From contig JACPAV010000015.1 of NCBI GenBank assembly GCA_016180645.1, positions 56,124 through 120,123 of the forward strand: DNA of 64,000 bases. Reading direction: 5' to 3'. The stretch is from Nitrospirota bacterium. GTDB taxonomy: Bacteria; JACPQY01. Shown here one piece after another: positions 9,823 to 17,112 of this stretch. The notes beneath the pieces are model-generated. The model was not told where the DNA came from. It searched no databases and saw only the letters and a program-made list of their open reading frames with translations. The number at the start of each line of letters is the position of its first letter. The first letter of the stretch is position 1. Position numbers and translations under genes: made by a program.

Positions 9823-10027
9823 CTTCACCGATGACGGCGAGGCGTCGCCTTGCGACGCCGAGCAATACGTCGGCTTCATCGCCGAGGACGTGCCGAACCT
9901 CGTCGCCACGAACGACCGCAAGGGCCTCTCCTCCATGGACCTCGTCGCCGTGCTCACGAAAGTCGTTCAAGAACAACAAAGACAGATCGAAGAACTGCGA
10001 ATGCGCATCGAGAAGGATGAACGCTGA
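9823..10027 (+). pseudogene. C-terminal remnant of a peptidase S74 (intramolecular chaperone) domain protein
   Basis: The frame ends with YVGFIAEDVPNLVATNDRKG, then SSMDLVAVLTKVV and a coiled-coil tail. This is the typical C-terminus of tail-spike-like proteins with the S74 self-cleaving chaperone domain. Everything upstream of about 9,823 is repeat DNA, with no start codon or remaining fibre domain, so only the last 65 or so residues survive. Family recognition rests on the GFIAEDVP and DLVAVLTKVVQEQQ motifs. Confidence 0.65.
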
Positions 10028-10256
10028 TCCCGAAGGAACCGCGGATCACCTCCCTTCCGCGGTGCGTAGGTCCCAAACCGCAAGAGACGAACTGGGGCGC
10101 TTCTCGGAGAGCCCGAACGAGACCGCCTCCGACGCCATCCGATGGGAGACGCTCATGAACAACCTGGGGGCAGGCCTGACCGCGCGGACTGTACCCGCAT
10201 GACAACGGCAAGATGGCATCGCTTCGGCGGACCCCTATGCGTGATATGCTACCACC

Positions 10257-11798
10257 GTGTGGCGTCGAGCACTTGCGGTTGGATTGATTCTCGCGGGGTG
10301 TGAGTCGGCCCAAACGGGGCCGCTGCCCGACGGGACCGAGTTGGAGATATCGGGTCAGCTTGTCGCCGGTTCGGCGGTGGAAGGAGTGCGTACCGGCGTG
10401 CGTGGCCTGACGGAAACGGAGCCGATCCCCGGCATCACAAGACCGGATGAAGGAGCAGGGACCTCACCGCGCCGGACCGGTAGGGAAAAGCGGCAATCGA
10501 GCTTCGAGGCCGGACAGCCGCTGCCGGACTACGGCCTCTTCTGCGTCACTTTCGAAGAGAACCCCCGCTCAGGGAAGGGGGCGGCGAACAAGCAAGGCCG
10601 TTTTGAACTGAAGATACAGGCTGCGGGGATTCCATTCGGATGTTTCGTTGTTGATCCGAGCGGAAAACGCATCGCAGACCTCTTCTTCGTCGGGGATAGA
10701 CAACTCTCCTCCGGGGATCATGAGCTCACGGGCGCGATGGTCTTCGATCGCCATCAGAATCTGGGCCGGGTATGGGTTGATTTTTCCACCGCGGTTGCCT
10801 TGGCAGGCACTCCCCTCGAAACCGGTCCTTCTCCACCGGCCGAAGAAGATGCCTGGGATCCCACCGGCACGTGGGCGTTTGCTGAATGCCTCGACATCGC
10901 CGCAGACAAACCGTGCTCCGGCGCGGATCTCCTGCTCCACGCGGCGCTTTCCGCCACCTACCCCGCACTGTACTATCATCGGATTGAGGGACGCGACGAC
11001 TTGACCGGGAAACGTAGATACCTATTCGACATCTGGCACGACAAAGAGAGCTACGTCGCGTGCGGTCAAACGGAGGGGATGAGCCGCCAACAGGCCCGCG
11101 ACCTTCACGGGTTGGAACTTGATCCCGAAGTGAATACGACCCCCTTCGGTTTTCTCGGCGAGCCGCCGGGGCCGAACAGTTGGGATGCGAATGACTCCTG
11201 CGTGGGACCGACTGACCTGAAAGGAACGATCGGACGTTGCGTCTCCGTGACCGACCCCGGGTTACAGGCACTCTGCTACAAAAGCTGCTGGCAGAACTAC
11301 GACTCGCAAGGATTGGCCACGTGTCATCGGGCTCGGACGTGGAATGACGCGTACATACAGCGGCACCTGGAATCGCTGGAGAGAGGCGAGAGTCCCGTGT
11401 ACGACCGAGCCGCCTATCTGACGCTGCTCCCTTTCCCTCAACGTTCCTTGATCTCGTCCCTGGGAAGCAATGCCTTGCACCCTGAGATGCGGTACCAGAA
11501 CGGCCATACGTGGTCGATAGCCACATTATCGATCAATCCATCGTACTTCAAGGACACTTCGGGCCGTTACCGTCAGTGTGACATTGTTTTCAGCTTCCAG
11601 ATGAATGCTTCGCGCTTATCCCCCGAGGATGCCCTGGCGACGGCCGTCGTGGGGGCCAACGTGTCCAACACTTCACCCGATTTTCAGTGGTGCCTCCAGT
11701 ATGCGAGGCAAAGCCTTCCACAAATCGGCCTGAACCTTTCAGATCCCACCGGGACCGGTATTCGCTTCCGCACACGGCTCCGGCGGGTGAAGGAGTAG
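10257..11798 (+). CDS. Lipoprotein of unknown function with the shared GVR module
   Basis: 513 residues. Start GTG 10257 follows TATGCT by 6 nt, a leaderless pattern. The signal peptide ends with LILAGC (Cys15). Residues about 25-70 carry a short form of the module seen in the giant lipoproteins (EGVRTGVRG, ETEPIPGI). The rest contains many cysteines and short GTW-type motifs but no domain I recognise; it resembles hypothetical deltaproteobacterial lipoproteins. It lies alone between convergent genes, with a 337-bp gap downstream. Probably exported; no enzymatic role can be proposed. Confidence 0.7.
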   Translation: MWRRALAVGLILAGCESAQTGPLPDGTELEISGQLVAGSAVEGVRTGVRGLTETEPIPGITRPDEGAGTSPRRTGREKRQSSFEAGQPLPDYGLFCVTFEENPRSGKGAANKQGRFELKIQAAGIPFGCFVVDPSGKRIADLFFVGDRQLSSGDHELTGAMVFDRHQNLGRVWVDFSTAVALAGTPLETGPSPPAEEDAWDPTGTWAFAECLDIAADKPCSGADLLLHAALSATYPALYYHRIEGRDDLTGKRRYLFDIWHDKESYVACGQTEGMSRQQARDLHGLELDPEVNTTPFGFLGEPPGPNSWDANDSCVGPTDLKGTIGRCVSVTDPGLQALCYKSCWQNYDSQGLATCHRARTWNDAYIQRHLESLERGESPVYDRAAYLTLLPFPQRSLISSLGSNALHPEMRYQNGHTWSIATLSINPSYFKDTSGRYRQCDIVFSFQMNASRLSPEDALATAVVGANVSNTSPDFQWCLQYARQSLPQIGLNLSDPTGTGIRFRTRLRRVKE

Positions 11799-12135
11799 TT
11801 GTCCTCGACGGATACTGAAATGCGCCCCCCCTCTGCCGGTTCCTCGTGCTCGTGCACGGTGTTGACAACTGCATCGCAACTGCCGGGGGCCTTGTGCTGA
11901 TGCAGTGACACACTGTTATGCTCGAATGCCTGGAGGGGTGAAGAGATCGGAACGGATCGTGATTGCGGCACGCCCAACGCAGGCGTTCGAATCTTGACGA
12001 AATCCTCGAAGTTCACGCCGCACAAGTTGTAACTTCTCTTGGCCGTTTCACAGCCGACCCTTCGGAAAAAGGGGCCAACCATCGTAATGCAAGGATTTCG
12101 TCCGGACCCTCACGGAGGGTGTGGGTTTCGAACGG
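11799..12135. other. Convergent intergenic region without a clear gene
   Basis: This separates the 513-residue lipoprotein from the copper-enzyme gene on the other strand. A minus-strand frame crosses it but shows no start signal or family motif. A CCCTCACGGAGGG hairpin at about 12,108-12,120 could end transcription from either side. Nothing else is supported. Confidence 0.4.
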
Positions 12136-13086
12136 TCAGTACTTCGTGCCGTACGGTTCGGCTTCGATGGAGAACTTGACGTCCGGGTTGGCGGCGACGG
12201 CGTCGAGAAGGGCATCGACTTCCTTCACGTAAAACACCGGCGCGATGCACATCTCATTGGTGTCCGCAGACGGACCGAAGCCGATGGTCTCGGGGACGTC
12301 ATCGTTGGCAAACTGGCATTCGAACTTCAGCTTGGCTCCCTTGGACTTCCTAAGGACCAGCGGATCGGGGAAAACCTGCAAAGGCGGGGCGGCCCAATCG
12401 TTGTTGAAATAGACCTGAGTTTCCTGACCATCTTCCACTTTCCAGATGGTGAACGTCTGGCCGTGGCGATGCATGTGGGAGGTCATGAGGAGGACGGCGA
12501 CGTCCTCCTGAGGGTTCCATTCGCCGGTGGTCACCGAAGTGCCCTTGTAGGGAACGGCAATCTGGATTGAACCCGGAAGTTCGGGGCGCGCGAGGAAGTG
12601 CATTTGCTCGGGGGGCACGACTTCGATCTCGACCTCCGTCTCCCCGTAGGTGATCTTGTCGGAGGTGTTGATCCAGTGGCCGTTCAAGACCAGATGGCTG
12701 TTTGCCGGGATGAAAACGCCCACGGTACTTCCGGTGTCGATTCGGACGTTGCGGTAGATCGAGCCGACGAGTGTGTTCGAGCCGGCGATGAGCGCGAGTG
12801 AAGGGCCGCTGAAGAGATCGTGGGGCCCACCGGACGGGGGATTGGACTCGGAGTCTTGCCAATGATTCACGAGAAAGTGATGGCAGACCTCGCCTTTCTG
12901 CCGGACTTCCAGCCGGAGAATGGCGCCGTCTTCGAGATTGCCCATGGGCATGGCTTGGTAGACTTGGCGGTCGGAATACGGTTGAAGTTCGACGGGTCCG
13001 AGTTTGAATGTGTAGACTTGACCGCGCGGTCGGTTGGCGTCCGAACACGAGACGAGCAGTAATCCCCAGAAGAGAAATCGCCTCAC
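12136..13086 (-). CDS. Copper type II monooxygenase-like lipoprotein
   Basis: 316 residues from GTG 13086, with lipobox LLVSC (Cys14). It matches the beta-sandwich fold of copper type II, ascorbate-dependent monooxygenases (PHM/DBM C-terminal domain): residues near TSHMHRHGQTFTIWK give the His-X-His copper ligands, and the segment with NEMCIAPVFY gives the Met ligand. An earlier HHFLVNHW could belong to the other copper domain. This supports a periplasmic or surface copper-binding protein; substrate unknown. It is divergent from the selenoprotein peroxiredoxin, and the two promoters overlap at their -35 boxes. A consensus TTGACA and a TACGCT -10 lie 8 nt upstream of the start, so the mRNA is nearly leaderless. 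Confidence 0.75.
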   Translation of the reverse strand: MRRFLFWGLLLVSCSDANRPRGQVYTFKLGPVELQPYSDRQVYQAMPMGNLEDGAILRLEVRQKGEVCHHFLVNHWQDSESNPPSGGPHDLFSGPSLALIAGSNTLVGSIYRNVRIDTGSTVGVFIPANSHLVLNGHWINTSDKITYGETEVEIEVVPPEQMHFLARPELPGSIQIAVPYKGTSVTTGEWNPQEDVAVLLMTSHMHRHGQTFTIWKVEDGQETQVYFNNDWAAPPLQVFPDPLVLRKSKGAKLKFECQFANDDVPETIGFGPSADTNEMCIAPVFYVKEVDALLDAVAANPDVKFSIEAEPYGTKY

Positions 13087-13094
13087 TGGTTTCG

Positions 13095-13123
13095 AGCGTA
13101 CTCATGGTGACCGCGGTTGTCAA
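13095..13123 (-). promoter_or_regulatory. Promoter of the copper-enzyme gene
   Basis: Minus strand: TTGACA (13,118-13,123), a 17-bp spacer, TACGCT (13,095-13,100), then 8 nt to GTG 13086. The -35 overlaps the -35 of the divergent peroxiredoxin promoter within GGTTGTCAAC. Confidence 0.6.
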
Positions 13124-13145
13124 CATATACTGGCGGGAGTAGACT
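13117..13145 (+). promoter_or_regulatory. Promoter of the peroxiredoxin gene
   Basis: Plus strand: TTGTCA (13,117-13,122), a 17-bp spacer, TAGACT (13,140-13,145). An in-frame GTG lies 6 nt downstream (13,152), and the Shine-Dalgarno AAGGAGG for the preferred start is at 13,197-13,203. Confidence 0.55.
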
Positions 13146-13208
13146 GTGCGGGTGAAAGTCTGGCAACTGATCAGATATCTGCTGAGCCCTCATGGGAAGG
13201 AGGAGACG

Positions 13209-13649
13209 ATGGTGAAGGTGGGAGAGGCGGCGCCGGAGTTTGACGCGCCGGATCACACGGGAAAGACGAGGCGTCTTTCGGAGTTCAAAGGAAAGAAGGT
13301 GGTTCTGTGGTTTTATCCGGCGGCCGACACACCTGGGTGAACGGCCGAGGGTTGCGGGTTCCGCGACAAACTGAACGACTACGAGAAGCGAGGCGTCCAA
13401 GTTCTAGGGATTTCATTCGACTCGGTTGAGTCCAATGCCAAGTTCGCGCAGAAGTACAATTTCAATTTCCCGCTCCTGTGCGATACGGAGCGACGGGCCG
13501 GCCTGTTGTACGGCGCGTGCGACTCGAAGGAGGCGGGCTATGCGAAGCGGATCACCTACATCATCGACGTGGCGGGAAAAGTGACCCACGCGTTTCCGAA
13601 GGTGGATCCGCGGATCCACGTCGAGGAGATTCTAAAGGCAATAGGCTGA
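13209..13649 (+). CDS. Bcp-type peroxiredoxin with in-frame TGA (selenocysteine) at the peroxidatic position
   Basis: 146 codons if TGA 13338-13340 is decoded as Sec44. Both sides belong to one peroxiredoxin of normal length: KVVLWFYPAADTPG before the TGA and TAEGCGFRDKLNDY after it, where cysteine homologues read DTPGCTxEACGFRD. The TGA therefore occupies exactly the peroxidatic Cys codon, and the resolving Cys49 is kept. A hairpin directly downstream fits a bacterial SECIS. Start ATG 13209 has Shine-Dalgarno AAGGAGG with 5-nt spacing and matches the family N-terminus; leaderless GTG 13152 would add 19 residues. Role: thiol- or selenol-dependent reduction of hydroperoxides. No sel genes are present in this window. 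Confidence 0.85.
13338..13367 (+). promoter_or_regulatory. Sec codon plus candidate SECIS hairpin
   Basis: TGA 13338-13340 is followed by stem GTTGCGG (13,351-13,357), loop GTT, stem CCGCGAC (13,361-13,367): seven pairs with one U-G. The apical loop starts with G and lies 18 nt after the TGA, within the spacing and loop rules known for bacterial SECIS elements. Confidence 0.65.
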
Positions 13650-13767
13650 GCCGTACGGGAGACCCCAGAGTCCGTAGAATACCTGCGCTTCTGCCGCCGG
13701 ATTCCATCATCGCGCCGGGCGCCGCCTGCCGCAAGCGCTTGTTCGGCGGCCCCTTGTACCGATAGGT

Positions 13768-14199
13768 TCATGGCAGCAGTTCCAGTGCCCGAGTGAACCC
13801 TCGTCCGATTCGGATCGCGCCGAAATCGCGCCGATCCGTCGTCAACACCCTGTAGACGTCCCGCCGCTCGGCCACGGCGGCCACCGTGCCGTCGACCAGC
13901 CCTATGTGGAGGTCCCTGAACCTGGCGTCGAACTCCAGCGCGCGAACGATGTCGGATGCCAGCGGAAGTTCGTATTCGTACCGCGTCCGAGCATCGAAGA
14001 CGTCCGTGATCAACCTGCGCATGGCGCTTCGGTTTTCTCGCAGGAAGTAATCCACTTCCGCCAAGACGAGCCCCGGCACGATGACTACCCTTGCGGAGGT
14101 CAACACAGCTTCGTAGTCCGGGAAGCTCGGACCACCCTCGCCGGTGCGGGCCAGCGCACGAAGCAGCCCGCCGGTGTCGGCGATGACAGGCGCCGTCAA
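13768..14199 (-). CDS. PIN-domain toxin (VapC-like)
   Basis: 143 residues. Acidic residues expected for the PIN ribonuclease site are present: Asp8 in VIADTGG, Glu in LAEVDYFL, Asp in GLVDGTVAAVAE and Asp in LTTDRRDFGAI. The start appears to be TTG 14199, which overlaps the antitoxin stop (TTGA), as expected for a translationally coupled toxin-antitoxin pair. Predicted activity is Mg-dependent RNA cleavage, restrained by the upstream ribbon-helix-helix protein. Confidence 0.8.
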   Translation of the reverse strand: MTAPVIADTGGLLRALARTGEGGPSFPDYEAVLTSARVVIVPGLVLAEVDYFLRENRSAMRRLITDVFDARTRYEYELPLASDIVRALEFDARFRDLHIGLVDGTVAAVAERRDVYRVLTTDRRDFGAIRIGRGFTRALELLP

Positions 14200-14423
14200 T
14201 CTTCCAGGCCGCGGAACAGCTCTGACTCATCCCCGAGCTTCGTGTCCGTGGATTCGAACAGACGTGTCGAAGGAGGACGGCGCCCCGAGTAGTAGCGCGC
14301 AGCGACAACGCGCAGGCCCTTCCGGACCAGGTCAGAGGCGGAGAGCCCCGCGGTTCGCGCGCGCTTCAGAGCGCGTAGGTCCTCCTCGTCGAGACGAATC
14401 GTTGTCGAAATCAACCTTGCCAT
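14196..14423 (-). CDS. Ribbon-helix-helix antitoxin
   Basis: 75 residues beginning MARLISTTIRLDEEDL, a typical RHH beta-strand and first helix, followed by ALKRARTAGLSASDLVRKGL. The C-terminal tail is acidic, suitable for binding the toxin. ATG 14423 is preferred over the longer frame from 14441 because TATGGT lies 6 nt upstream of it, with TTGTCT 17 bp further on. Likely autoregulates the operon with the PIN toxin. Confidence 0.75.
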   Translation of the reverse strand: MARLISTTIRLDEEDLRALKRARTAGLSASDLVRKGLRVVAARYYSGRRPPSTRLFESTDTKLGDESELFRGLED

Positions 14424-14429
14424 ACATTC

Positions 14430-14458
14430 ACCATACAACAACCACGGCGAGAAGACAA
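14430..14458 (-). promoter_or_regulatory. Promoter of the toxin-antitoxin pair
   Basis: Minus strand TTGTCT (14,453-14,458), 17-bp spacer, TATGGT (14,430-14,435), then 6 nt to ATG 14423, implying a leaderless transcript. Confidence 0.55.
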
Positions 14459-14716
14459 GGGATCGCGGCGGGAGTGGCCGCCCCGAGATCCTTGTCCGAG
14501 TACGCGCAGATCATGGTTCTTGGGTCGATCCGTGCCTCCACGCGAATGAGATCCTGAAGGCGCCGGGCGGGTAGCGGCCTCCAAAGCCATCTGATCGGGC
14601 TCTTTTTCAACGGCGCGCGCCGCTCGACGATATCCACTATTGGGGATACCCTTTCCCCCTGGCGCCGGCGCCAAATCGCAAGCGACTCTCCGGCCCCAAG
14701 AATTCCTGTGGAGGAT

Positions 14717-15069
14717 TTATCCCTTCCGTGGCTCTCGGTCGGCTGATTCGGCGGCTTTGCCCTCTCGATACCGTGCATAAAGAAACGATCCGACCAGCCC
14801 GGCCAGTGCCACAATAATCGCCGCCATCCCCTGGGCATCCTTGTCGTGTGCAACCAGGTAGAAACCTCCGAGAATCGTGGCCCCGGCCAGGGCAAAACCC
14901 ATCCATTGGCCGCGACCCTTTGATTGTATGTAGCGAGAACCTGGGGAGGCGGGATAGGGCCTTGGAAACTGAATTCTTGGAGCTGAATCTGTTGAATCTG
15001 AGTCTGCGAAGCCGCGCTAGCGCTCGTTTTCGGTTGCTCGCCCGGCATATTGCCGCCTTCCGACGGCAT
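14717..15069 (-). pseudogene. DUF2335 membrane protein remnant with internal deletion and frameshift
   Basis: The N-terminal part (QIQLQEFSFQGPIPPPQVLA) and the C-terminal part (GQWMGFALAGATILGGFYL, then a second transmembrane segment AAIIVALAGLVGSFLYARYR) both match DUF2335 proteins, but they lie in different frames. They are joined near 14,920, where about 30 residues of the usual amphipathic helix (the AERI...MAEKQ region) are missing. Stop at 14717. It is directly downstream of the 82-residue gene at 15,084-15,332. DUF2335 function is unknown; copies often lie on mobile DNA. Confidence 0.65.
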
Positions 15070-15083
15070 GACCTGGATTGGAG

Positions 15084-15332
15084 TCAGGCGACCGGAGACG
15101 GCTTGCGGGAAACAGGTGACGGGCTGGCTACGTACGCGAGGCCCAATGCTTTGAATGTCGTTCCCAGGTCAGCACCAACTGTTTTCCAATCGGTTGAGAG
15201 GGCCTCACTCGTGCTCAGTGGCACGTAGCGCGCTATCGAGGTCCCTGGTCCGAGGGTGCCCCAGAAATCGAGGACGCGTCCAAAGCCGTGAATTGCAGGG
15301 TGGGCTGAAAAGAGAGTTCTCACGCAGTTCAT
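15084..15332 (-). CDS. Small hypothetical protein upstream of the DUF2335 remnant
   Basis: 82 residues from ATG 15332, preceded by TACTAT at 6 nt (leaderless pattern). The sequence includes HGFGRVLDFWGTLG and ALSTDWKTVGADLGTTFKAL, like short proteins often encoded next to DUF2335 genes, but I do not know a named family. The last 15 or so residues (PSPVSRKPSPVA) come from degenerate GAAACAGGTGACGGGC-type repeats, so the natural C-terminus may have been replaced. Confidence 0.5.
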   Translation of the reverse strand: MNCVRTLFSAHPAIHGFGRVLDFWGTLGPGTSIARYVPLSTSEALSTDWKTVGADLGTTFKALGLAYVASPSPVSRKPSPVA

Positions 15333-15459
15333 TGGATGATAGTATCAGAAATGATCGCGCCGGGGAATAGTGGTATGGCTGCGGATACAGGGTAGGGAGT
15401 GACGGACGATGCGGGCCTTACTTCCAGGAGAACGGGTGCGCCTTGGCCTGAATCCAGTC

Positions 15460-16323
15460 CTACTTCGGGTACCGGTAGAAGCCGCGGCCGGTTTTCTGGC
15501 CGAGGTGGCCGGCGTCCACGTATTTGCGGAGGAGCGGGGCGGGGCGGAACTTGGGATCGCCGATCTCGTGGTGCATGACTTCGAGGATGGCGAGACACAC
15601 ATCGAGTCCGATGAGATCGGCCAACGCGAGGGGTCCCATGGGCTGGTTCGTACCAAGCTTCATGGCCTTGTCGATGTCCTCCGCCGTGGCCAAGCCTTCC
15701 TGAAGCGTGTAGATGGCTTCGTTGATCATCGGCAGGAGGATGCGGTTGACGATGAATCCGGGTTGCTCGACACATTTCACGGCAGTTTTGCCGAGTCTCT
15801 CTGCGAGATCTTTCGTGAGCATCTGAGTTTCTTCGCTGGTGTCGAGCCCCGGAACAATTTCCACGAGCTTCATCAGGGCGGGCGGGTTCATGAAGTGCAT
15901 GCCGACGACCTTGTCCGGTCGCGACGTCGCGGCGGCAAGCTTGGTGATGGGGATGGAGGAGGTATTGGAGGACAGCACGGCATTCGGACGCAGAGTCTTA
16001 TCCAGCTCTTTGAAAATCGAAAGTTTCAGGTCCACTCTCTCCGTCGCAGCTTCGATGGCGAAGTCACAGGCTTGCAGGTCGGCAATCTGCGAGGTGGATT
16101 TCAACTTCTGCTGAGCGTCTTTCGCCTGTTGTTCGGAGATGACTTTCTTCGCCGCGAATTTGTCCAGCGACTTTCGGATGGCCGCCATCCCCTTCTCGAT
16201 TTGCTTCGGGGCGACGTCGTGGAGAACGACCGAAAATCCGGCGGTCGCGCAGACCTGCGCGATGCCACTGCCCATCTGCCCTGCGCCAACCACTCCGATG
16301 GTACGAACGTCGATCAAAGTCAT
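15460..16323 (-). CDS. hbd: 3-hydroxybutyryl-CoA (3-hydroxyacyl-CoA) dehydrogenase
   Basis: 287 residues, the usual length. The Rossmann motif GVVGAGQMGSGIAQVCA binds NAD near residues 9-25. SSNTSSIPI and the catalytic His in GMHFMNPP (His-Glu pair with VEIVPG) are intact, and the C-terminal domain carries GFIVNRILLPMINEA and TGRGFYRY. It oxidises 3-hydroxyacyl-CoA in the cytoplasm, in butyrate or fatty-acid/PHB metabolism. ATG 16323 has GGAGG just upstream; the longer frame beyond it is encoded by direct repeats and is rejected. No other fatty-acid genes adjoin it. Confidence 0.9.
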   Translation of the reverse strand: MTLIDVRTIGVVGAGQMGSGIAQVCATAGFSVVLHDVAPKQIEKGMAAIRKSLDKFAAKKVISEQQAKDAQQKLKSTSQIADLQACDFAIEAATERVDLKLSIFKELDKTLRPNAVLSSNTSSIPITKLAAATSRPDKVVGMHFMNPPALMKLVEIVPGLDTSEETQMLTKDLAERLGKTAVKCVEQPGFIVNRILLPMINEAIYTLQEGLATAEDIDKAMKLGTNQPMGPLALADLIGLDVCLAILEVMHHEIGDPKFRPAPLLRKYVDAGHLGQKTGRGFYRYPK

Positions 16324-16364
16324 CTGCCTCCGGGCATGATAGTCGCGCGGTTCATTTAGAGCAA

Positions 16365-16467
16365 GCCAGCCATGGATGGTGCGGTACTTGCCGCAACGGG
16401 CGGAGCGTGATGCGGAGCCTTGGAATGGCAAGTGCCAGCCATGGATGGTGCGGTACTTGCCGCAACG
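16365..16467. repeat. Pair of 34-bp direct repeats upstream of hbd
   Basis: Identical 34-bp copies at 16,365-16,398 and 16,434-16,467 (core CCATGGATGGTGCGG), 69 bp apart, with a third partial CCCATGGATGGGCGG at about 16,475. They sit between the divergent hbd and cytochrome-like genes, where operators would be expected, but could also be a minisatellite-type repeat. Confidence 0.7.
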
Positions 16468-16594
16468 AGAGCGGCCCATGGATGGGCGGCGTTGGGACGG
16501 CAAGTGCGATGACGGCGACCCATCGAGTGCCTCTTCGACGCTTGACTTGGGGACTCAAATCGTCAACAACTGCACGAAGCTGGAGGCCTGAGTG

Positions 16595-17017
16595 ATGAGA
16601 CGAAAACTGATGGTCATGATTCTCGTGACGGCATCGTTGGCGGCGTGCGGCGATGCCTATGAGGGAACGGATTCGAGCCCCTGCACGGTGGTTGAAGCAT
16701 CATTCGGTGTGATCCAATCGGAAGTTTTCTCGAAGTCGTGCGCGTTTTCCGGATGCCACGGGCGCGGATCCAAGAATGCGGGTCTGAACCTGGATGCGAA
16801 CGGTGGCGACGTTTATGAGAATCTGGTCGGGGTTGATTCAACGGAAGTGACGCTGAAACGCGTGGCTGCGGGGGATCCTGAGAACAGCTACCTCGTCAAG
16901 AAACTCGAGGGCAAGGACATTGTGGAGGGCCGTATGCCGCTCACGGGCGCCAAGCTCCCTTCGTGTAAGATCCAAGCCGTTCGGGACTGGATCGCCGCCG
17001 GCGCGCCGAAGAACTGA
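16595..17017 (+). CDS. Cytochrome-c-like lipoprotein with a CX4CH motif
   Basis: 140 residues from ATG 16595, with GGAGG 8 nt upstream (one codon shorter than the GTG start). Lipobox SLAAC. It resembles small deltaproteobacterial and planctomycete cytochrome-c-like domains: IQSEVFSKSCAFSGCHGRGS, then ENSYLVKKLEG, RMPLTGAKL and IRDWIAAGAP-like endings. The heme-binding motif is CAFSGCH, with four residues between the cysteines instead of two, as is common in this subgroup, so heme binding is probable but not certain. Located in the periplasm or on the outer membrane. Confidence 0.7.
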   Translation: MRRKLMVMILVTASLAACGDAYEGTDSSPCTVVEASFGVIQSEVFSKSCAFSGCHGRGSKNAGLNLDANGGDVYENLVGVDSTEVTLKRVAAGDPENSYLVKKLEGKDIVEGRMPLTGAKLPSCKIQAVRDWIAAGAPKN

Positions 17018-17078
17018 CCGGTATCGCTTTCCCGCGGCGGGTATGGGGCGAAAAGGGGAGCCAGGCTTCCCCACCGAC

Positions 17079-17106
17079 TTGATTGGTTCATCCCGTGTGT
17101 TAGTAT
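17079..17106 (+). promoter_or_regulatory. Promoter of the RCC1 / lipoprotein / barrel operon
   Basis: TTGATT (17,079-17,084), 16-bp spacer, TAGTAT (17,101-17,106), then 6 nt to GTG 17113. This supports the long signal peptide start and a leaderless mRNA. Confidence 0.6.
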
Positions 17107-17112
17107 CACCTC

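Noticed and set aside
13338-13340. TGA in the peroxiredoxin as an ordinary inactivating stop
   Set aside because: It replaces exactly the peroxidatic Cys codon, similarity continues without decay on both sides, and a SECIS-like hairpin follows. Simple inactivation is possible but less likely.
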